This document shows positions 58,109 to 64,000 of a stretch of 64,000 nt of DNA, one piece after another. Source of the stretch: Ptychodera flava (lineage: Eukaryota > Hemichordata > Enteropneusta > Ptychoderidae); the NCBI RefSeq assembly GCF_041260155.1, contig NC_091944.1:15821272-15885271 (forward strand). Reading direction: 5' to 3'. Made by a program: the position numbers and the translations under genes. Every line of letters begins with the position of its first letter. Within the stretch, counting starts at the first letter, position 1. The notes under the pieces were generated by a model that saw only the letters and a list, made by a program, of their open reading frames with translations, made no database searches and was not told the origin of the DNA.

Positions 58109-60816
58109 CTAGTGGGAGAAAATAAACAAGTTAACACTTCCGTAAAAGAATTCAACATGACGCTTTATTCGCAGTTCACTTTGAGCATTAAATTGCCGTG
58201 TGAAACTATAAAATTGATAATTTTTGTCTGCAGGTTCAAGCATTTTCATTTTTGAGGAAGACGTCTTCAGCTGGCTATAGCTGAAATCACAACAAATGCA
58301 TGAGATACCGTGATCATCGTTCTTCAACACAGGTTCAGATATCAAAGAAAACAAGAATGATCCATACCCCTTTCCGCATTGGTATTCCCAGAGGCAACAA
58401 ACGATAAGCAACAGCGCCACCAAGAGAAAGATTGCTGCAAATATGGTAGCAGCCCAACTGAAATTCAGTGCTTCTGACAGAGCGCCGCCTGCAGTTGGTC
58501 CAATAAAGTTACTGAACATACAAAGAAAACATAAGTTTTCACTAAAGATTTGCCTATAAAACTTTAAAATAAAATAGCCCTGTTTTTACAACTATTCCCA
58601 TACGAGCAGAATGCCATGCAGATGGTTAAATGATCTAAAGTCATAATCCGTATATTCTTTCTGTAAAGTAGAAGAAACTCTCAAGTACAGCCTTGGGATT
58701 ATATCATACCAGTATGTTGATGCTGCAAATAAAGTGATCTGATTGGTCGAGACTTGAAAATAACTGTGCTATACAATATTCGCGATATAGCACACACTTG
58801 TAGAAAAAATTCTCTTTTGACATTTCCCGCCAGAATTTCAATATACTGTTATGATAGCAAAAAATCCCACCAGCAACGGGTATACTGGTTTTGATTAGAT
58901 AACTTCATATATGCACTCGCCATCGCTCGTGCACATATGTCGTTAACTGGTCAAAATCTCGTGGTATACTGTCGTTTGGCGTGGTTTATTGCTTAAAAAT
59001 TAATTACAAGATGCCAAATGTGGTGCTGCAAATATGGTACATAACGGCAACTGCCGCAAAACTGTGTCGGACTTAACAAGTAACTTGTCGATGCTGTTGG
59101 GCGCATATTGGAGTTCGGCATTGAGTAACACCCTTGCCAATGGGGAACTGGCTAGTATTCATTACCAGCCTACGGTCACGAATAGGAGCTGGAACTTTAA
59201 GAGAAAGCTATGCGGACCTAAATATTGGAAACCGGGCTACGATGTGTCTGCCTTTTTTTGTAACTCATAGGTTTAACTGTAAATAAAGAGCTTGGAAGCC
59301 TCCGAGATCACTACATCATTTTTGTAAGTATGTAATGAATTGGGAAACGATGGAAAGTTTAGTCGTCGATTCGGTAGTGATAAACGAACTTAGAGGCATA
59401 GCGGCGCGGTATGGTGCACGGTTGGTAGAAAGTTTTTGGATTGTTAAAAGACTTCACCTGCTATACCTTGACATCGAAGGTTCATATAAACATTACACTG
59501 GCACATCTTATCAAGTTTAGCCATATATTTGCCATGAATCTCTCTTTGTGTTCTACAGCAGAAAATTGAATTTAAGGAAAACCAACAACGTGAATACTTA
59601 CCCCAATGACAACAGAGCGTTAAAAACACCGGAAACGACACCGTATGTCGCAAGATTATCTGGCATTCCATGCCATCTGGCCAAAAAAGGCAAATTCCAA
59701 GATTACAAAAAGGTACGTGTACGAAAATGGTATATTGTGCAATTAATAAATGAACATTTCATTGTTTTATTTTAACTGTATCATGAAGTCACGAGTATCA
59801 ATAAGTTCCTTTGCTTGAAAGTTCTTCGACATCAAACCTTCTTCAATCACCATGATTTCAAATAACAGACACTAAACTTGACCGGATTTTATATGTTTTT
59901 GACAGCAATGTCACAGAAAGGGGAGACTAACAAGTGCAACAACAGAAAAACATGATATCTGGTACAAATGAAAATCACCCCATCCCTGGATAAAGGGGTG
60001 ATACATTGTCGATCTGCCTTACTTAGCAGTTGTAGCCATATCCTGGAAAGCCGGAACGATGGCACAGGCAAGAGATAATCCGAGCAAGACCAACGCAGAT
60101 ATTTCGATGAGCAATTTGCTGGAGGGAGAAATTGTAAAGCGTTGCGTTATTTCATGGGGTGAAGAGAATTGTTGTCTGGCCAGGAAACGATTTATGGTCA
60201 AGATGGCGTCCGTCGTTATGTATGATTAGCAGATCTAGAATAGTATTAATATTATGTGATACTGCTTGTGCAGTTAACCAGTATGTATTCATTTTTGTCA
60301 AAACACCGTCTATTAGATGTATTTTTAGAAATACATTTTAGACGGATTGTGGGTATGTCCCATCTTCGTGTGTTCGGTCCCAAAGTCTCTATTGCGGTGG
60401 AATTCTTTCTCAGTACAAGTCACGTAAATAAAAATCTAGACGCGTAATACCAAGCTTTTTGACAAGTTAGCCTTCATGTGCACTACAATATTAGCCAACA
60501 ATCCCACTCGTGTCATTTGACTTTTGTAATTCCTCAAAGTAATGGAGAGAAAACGACCTCACAGGGATTGAACTGTATAATGTCATTTATTGCAGCACGA
60601 TACACATTCTCACTGAATATTACATACTTCCTTATGTTGAGAAAATGATTTCCAATCATTACGTCTAGAAAGCGAAAACTTTACTGTTCAGCAATAGCTG
60701 TATAGAGTGGTATTCCGTCAATACCTTTGCAAATCAAGTAGAGGCGACGGTCCTATGTAGAGATATGCCGCACATGCACCGATATTACCAAATATCATCA
60801 ATAATTTTGGAATATT
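58109..60816 (-). CDS. SLC18B1-like: SLC18B1-like transporter, copy C (exons 9-13 only)
   Basis: Exons (minus): 60725-60816, 60023-60118, 59602-59676, 58368-58511, 58109-58280. Their sizes match copies A and B (92, 96, 75 and 144 nt), phases agree (2 at every junction), and the frame is open to a TAG at 58109. Peptide marks are KLLMIFGNIGACAAYLYIGP, AIVPAFQDMATTAKWHGMPD, GVVSGVFNALLSLGNFIGPT and CCLWEYQCGKG. This is the last five helices of the MFS fold plus a tail of about 57 residues, longer than copy A's 35. Exon 10 differs from copy B by one base in 96 and exon 12 by nine in 144. Exons 1-8 are not found up to 64000; they may lie beyond the window, or this is a 3'-only duplicate and hence a pseudogene. 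Confidence 0.8.
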
Positions 60817-61160
60817 CTGAAAAAATAACAAGTTGTTCTTCATGAAAATCTGAAATATGCACTTTTATCGCTGTTGCCCATGTTTCCCCTTCCATTTAAA
60901 GTGAAAGATATCATTGATAAGAGAAAGTCCATATTCTCATGCATGATATGTGTCTATGTTCACAACACTCAACATTGTCTGGCTAAGTGTCTCCTCTGGA
61001 GGAAATTAGCCATTACTTACAACCCACAAAAGTGAGAGGTCCCTGTCACCTCTATGTCGAGGGATATTAATTTTGTCATCTTATTTTCGATAGCATTGAT
61101 AAGTGTTTGCAATGATTCGTCATTATTTTTCGGGGTAGGGAATATTATGTTGCCCACACT
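60817..61160. repeat. right end of the B/C duplicated block
   Basis: Matches copy B intron 8 at 40613-40960 (shared 'gaaatatgcacttttatcgctgttgc' region). Similarity ends near 61160, which I take as the duplication breakpoint or the edge of a later insert. Confidence 0.65.
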
Positions 61161-61357
61161 TCATATCACTGATTCTCAGTTAAAGTGGACAAAGTGGAGG
61201 CTAAAATGGTTTTGTATTTGATGTCGGCTAATCAGTATAGTTTTATATCCTGAGTATTAGGGACATGACTTTGCGCTAATGTGCAAATTTTCAACACATA
61301 AATCAACTTAGTTTTTATTTTTTGTGCTATTTAATTATAAGTATGCAAATTTAACAA

Positions 61358-63853
61358 GTAATTTACGTTACCATGGAATGTTTTTGAAATTAAAATACCC
61401 ATTAAAGTAGACACAGATATTTCGGAAAGTAATGTTTTCATTTAAGAGCAAGTTACCCGTAGCCTCTATGAAATAGGTAATTAACACTTACAACACAATG
61501 TTGATAGACAAAAAATACTGCCAAGTTGGTGATACCATCAATCTTAACAAAATTTTCATGAACTCTGATATCATCTTTTATGATATATAAAAGTGACTAT
61601 AGTTTCGCTTTAAATTGTTTGTTTGTTTACTTGTGTTGAGTGAGAAATAGGAACACTGAGATTAACAACTCCGCTACGCTGTTAATAAAAACATTATATG
61701 GTCCTAGAAAGTTGTAACGTAGATTACGTCAATATTGTCGGTGGTAACGTAAATTAAAGAAACTATTACAAGTTACATGGTTCTTGTCATCTTTTAAACA
61801 TTTTCTTTTGTCATAATTAATATCAAAGGAACAAATTGACTTTATCGATAACAATCTTTCTGTTAACAACTGAGTCACTTTGATTCAAAACTGTATGTTA
61901 TCTAATCTCTCTTAGGAGGAATTAGGCCTATAGAATGTTTTATCGATCAAATGGAATGTTTCATCCATCGAAATAACAACATTTCTGTAAAACACTTTGC
62001 GTTTCAAATGACATTCATAAATATTGGATGAACAAACATCTTTGTAGTCCTCTGCAGCAGTTTTCAGCTATCTGCCACATTGATATTCACGATAAAGTCG
62101 ATCTTGAATGATAATAACGTAAATTACATATTAATGCCGGTTGCCTCATAGAAATGTAAAGTTGAAAAGTCACCGACTTCGCTTGGGGAAATAAATGTAG
62201 GAATACAAAGTTTAATCGTCATTTTTATATAGATATAGAGTAAAGGACTATAGTCCATCATATTAACAAGAAAGGCAAATGCTACCGAACACATTTTGAA
62301 ACGCAACATGCGGTAAGTAAATTGTCTGAGAATTCAGAAATATCATTCTCTTAACAATGTCAGTATCGTAGCAGTTTCATTACATTAAGAAGTCACCCTT
62401 GTTTAAAATATTGATCAGTTGGACTTAAGGAAACTTAGATGGTATTTTAACGAACTGTCTCATCCTTTTCCATCGCAAAACCTCTTCTCATGCGAGTTCA
62501 TCTGTTAATGAGCTTACATGCAGAACTCTTCCACTTTTATATTTTTACTTTTGTTCAATACAGCACAATACATCTTTCAATGAGAGCCTTGACCTGGGCA
62601 TTTTTCCCGTGTCGTATTCTGTGACTGACATATTACTGAGTGCTTTTTGACTTTCTGTCTTCGCCGACAACAACTGCATTGACTTTGGAATTTTCTTTTG
62701 TCTTTGCTGTGCTGCCCTCTTACTTTAACTATTTTACTGGGTTGTAGTATACGTACTTCTTGACACGCTCCCTATCCTTCCTCTGAAAAGCTTTCCCCTC
62801 TTTAAGTCACTTTTCATTCTCCTTAGGCTCTATGAATTTCTACTCTAGCTTTCCTCATTCTGCAAATAGTAGACATATTGCCCATGACGATGTTTAAAAA
62901 AAAACAAGAACATATTGTTGTCACATATAATTGTAATCTACGTTACGGTTATTGCAACTAAATATTATCTATTAGAAAATTACAGTATGTTTGAATATGA
63001 CGTTTTGAGGAAGTCACAACTTTGTTGTTTACTACTTAGTACTTTTACAAACTTTAAAATATCAAATGTGATTTTATAACGACTGCTTCTTCGCAAATGT
63101 AACTTACGTTACCGCTACTTTGAAATTTGTTAATATTTTCAATAGATATATGATTATATATATTTCTTTGCCTCTGCTGATTATTAGTTTGCTTCGTTAA
63201 TTTGGATATTATTTCAAAATACCAAACGTTTTACTGAAAATCATATTTCGCCCTATACAGTTTGCTTTTTAAAACTAAAGTAATTTACGTTACAATGCCC
63301 AGCTGCAAACATGGTCAGTCATATGATCCAGATTTATATACAGTTTTGCCAAATGAAGTTGATTCTCAAGTTGTAATTTACCCGAACAGCAAGACAGCAA
63401 TATAACAAATCATATAATGACACGTATCGGTACTGTATCCTGGACGCGTCAAGATGAGGCTACACCGTACATGAGCAAAATATTCACAGGGTCTGTCTTT
63501 TAGAATCATTTCCTCACATTTTGGTCTGTCTGAATGGCGATTTGAGAAGTCTACTGTTGTCAGCTACCGGACAGCGTGTCGGCCTCGTTGTGAATAGTGT
63601 TGGGGTTAACACCAAGTCAGTGTGCGGTGGCCTCCTTTAGGGTAATACGCTGGTAACGTTTTTTACTAGTAACGTAGTTTACGTAACGTTCATTACATTT
63701 TATAACCTTTTTACACAATTTCTACATAAATTCAGCCTATTGAAAACAAATATCTGTTTAATATGAAAGATGACCTTGTTCAAAAATAAATTATGTGAAT
63801 TGCTAAAACTTATCTACTTGAGCAATCAGAAAATTTCCGGTAACGTTTATTAC
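61358..63853. repeat. cluster of eleven 14-bp motifs, GTAACGTNNNTTAC
   Basis: Copies, on either strand, start at 61358, 61714, 61744, 62114, 62933, 63099, 63280, 63653, 63669, 63683 and 63840. Nine match the 11 fixed bases fully; those at 61744 and 62114 differ at one end base. The three middle bases vary, most often AAA or AGA in the form GTAACGTAAATTAC. Four copies are in reverse orientation. No coding exon or known repeat was recognised in 61170-64000. Confidence 0.85.
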
Positions 63854-64000
63854 ATGATTATCTATACGGGTAGAATGGGCGAATATGGCAAATGAGCAAC
63901 TTCATGTTGTAGGGAAAACATTGATTACTTACTACTGAAACAAAACTAGAACAAATCATGTCCATGTACCATTTCTTTTTATAACAGAATAAGGAAATAT

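Noticed and set aside
62690..62770. Similarity to one end of the solo LTR ('actgggttgtagta')
   Set aside because: The match is about 35 bp with gaps and has no second landmark, so it is too weak to call another LTR copy.

Overview
This window looks like nuclear DNA of a multicellular animal. Genes are split by GT-AG introns of 0.1-2.5 kb, the DNA is AT-rich, and roughly a third or more is recognisable transposon, satellite or microsatellite sequence. An LRR-ZU5-UPA (PIDD-like) gene, a tandem group of SLC18B1-type transporters, and several LINE and TIR families together suggest a marine invertebrate, perhaps a deuterostome such as an acorn worm or amphioxus. That placement is inference only.

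Left part (1-8.5 kb, minus strand): the 5' and middle part of a PIDD1-like gene. It has a leucine-rich-repeat exon (7759-8495) and four exons covering ZU5-like and UPA domains (4440 down to 828). The death domain expected in this family is not in the window. A degenerate LINE (about 4.74-6.79 kb) lies in its large intron, and a long LINE (about 9.34-12.28 kb, plus strand) lies just upstream of the gene.

Middle and right (16-61 kb, minus strand): three SLC18B1-like (MFS vesicular amine/polyamine transporter) loci in tandem. Copy A (16189-24507) is complete: 13 exons join in phase to encode 481 residues, with one GC-AG intron. Copy B (34485-49452) has the same exon plan but is broken by a frameshift in exon 5, an extra base plus a 2.75-kb LINE in exon 9, and a LINE in exon 13 that itself holds a 3.5-kb TIR transposon. 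Copy C (58109-60816) shows exons 9-13 only, all open, and is a recent duplicate of the same part of B. Because B and C flanks still align, each acts as the empty site for insertions in the other.

Repeats: at least five small TIR families sit at TTAA targets, and twice one element is docked on the border TTAA of another. Others are a TIR element with a central ~180-bp satellite, a solo LTR in the 3' flank of copy C, AT microsatellites, two local tandem duplications and several hairpins. The last 2.6 kb (61.36-63.85 kb) holds eleven copies of an unexplained 14-bp motif, GTAACGTNNNTTAC, which is the least explained signal in the window.
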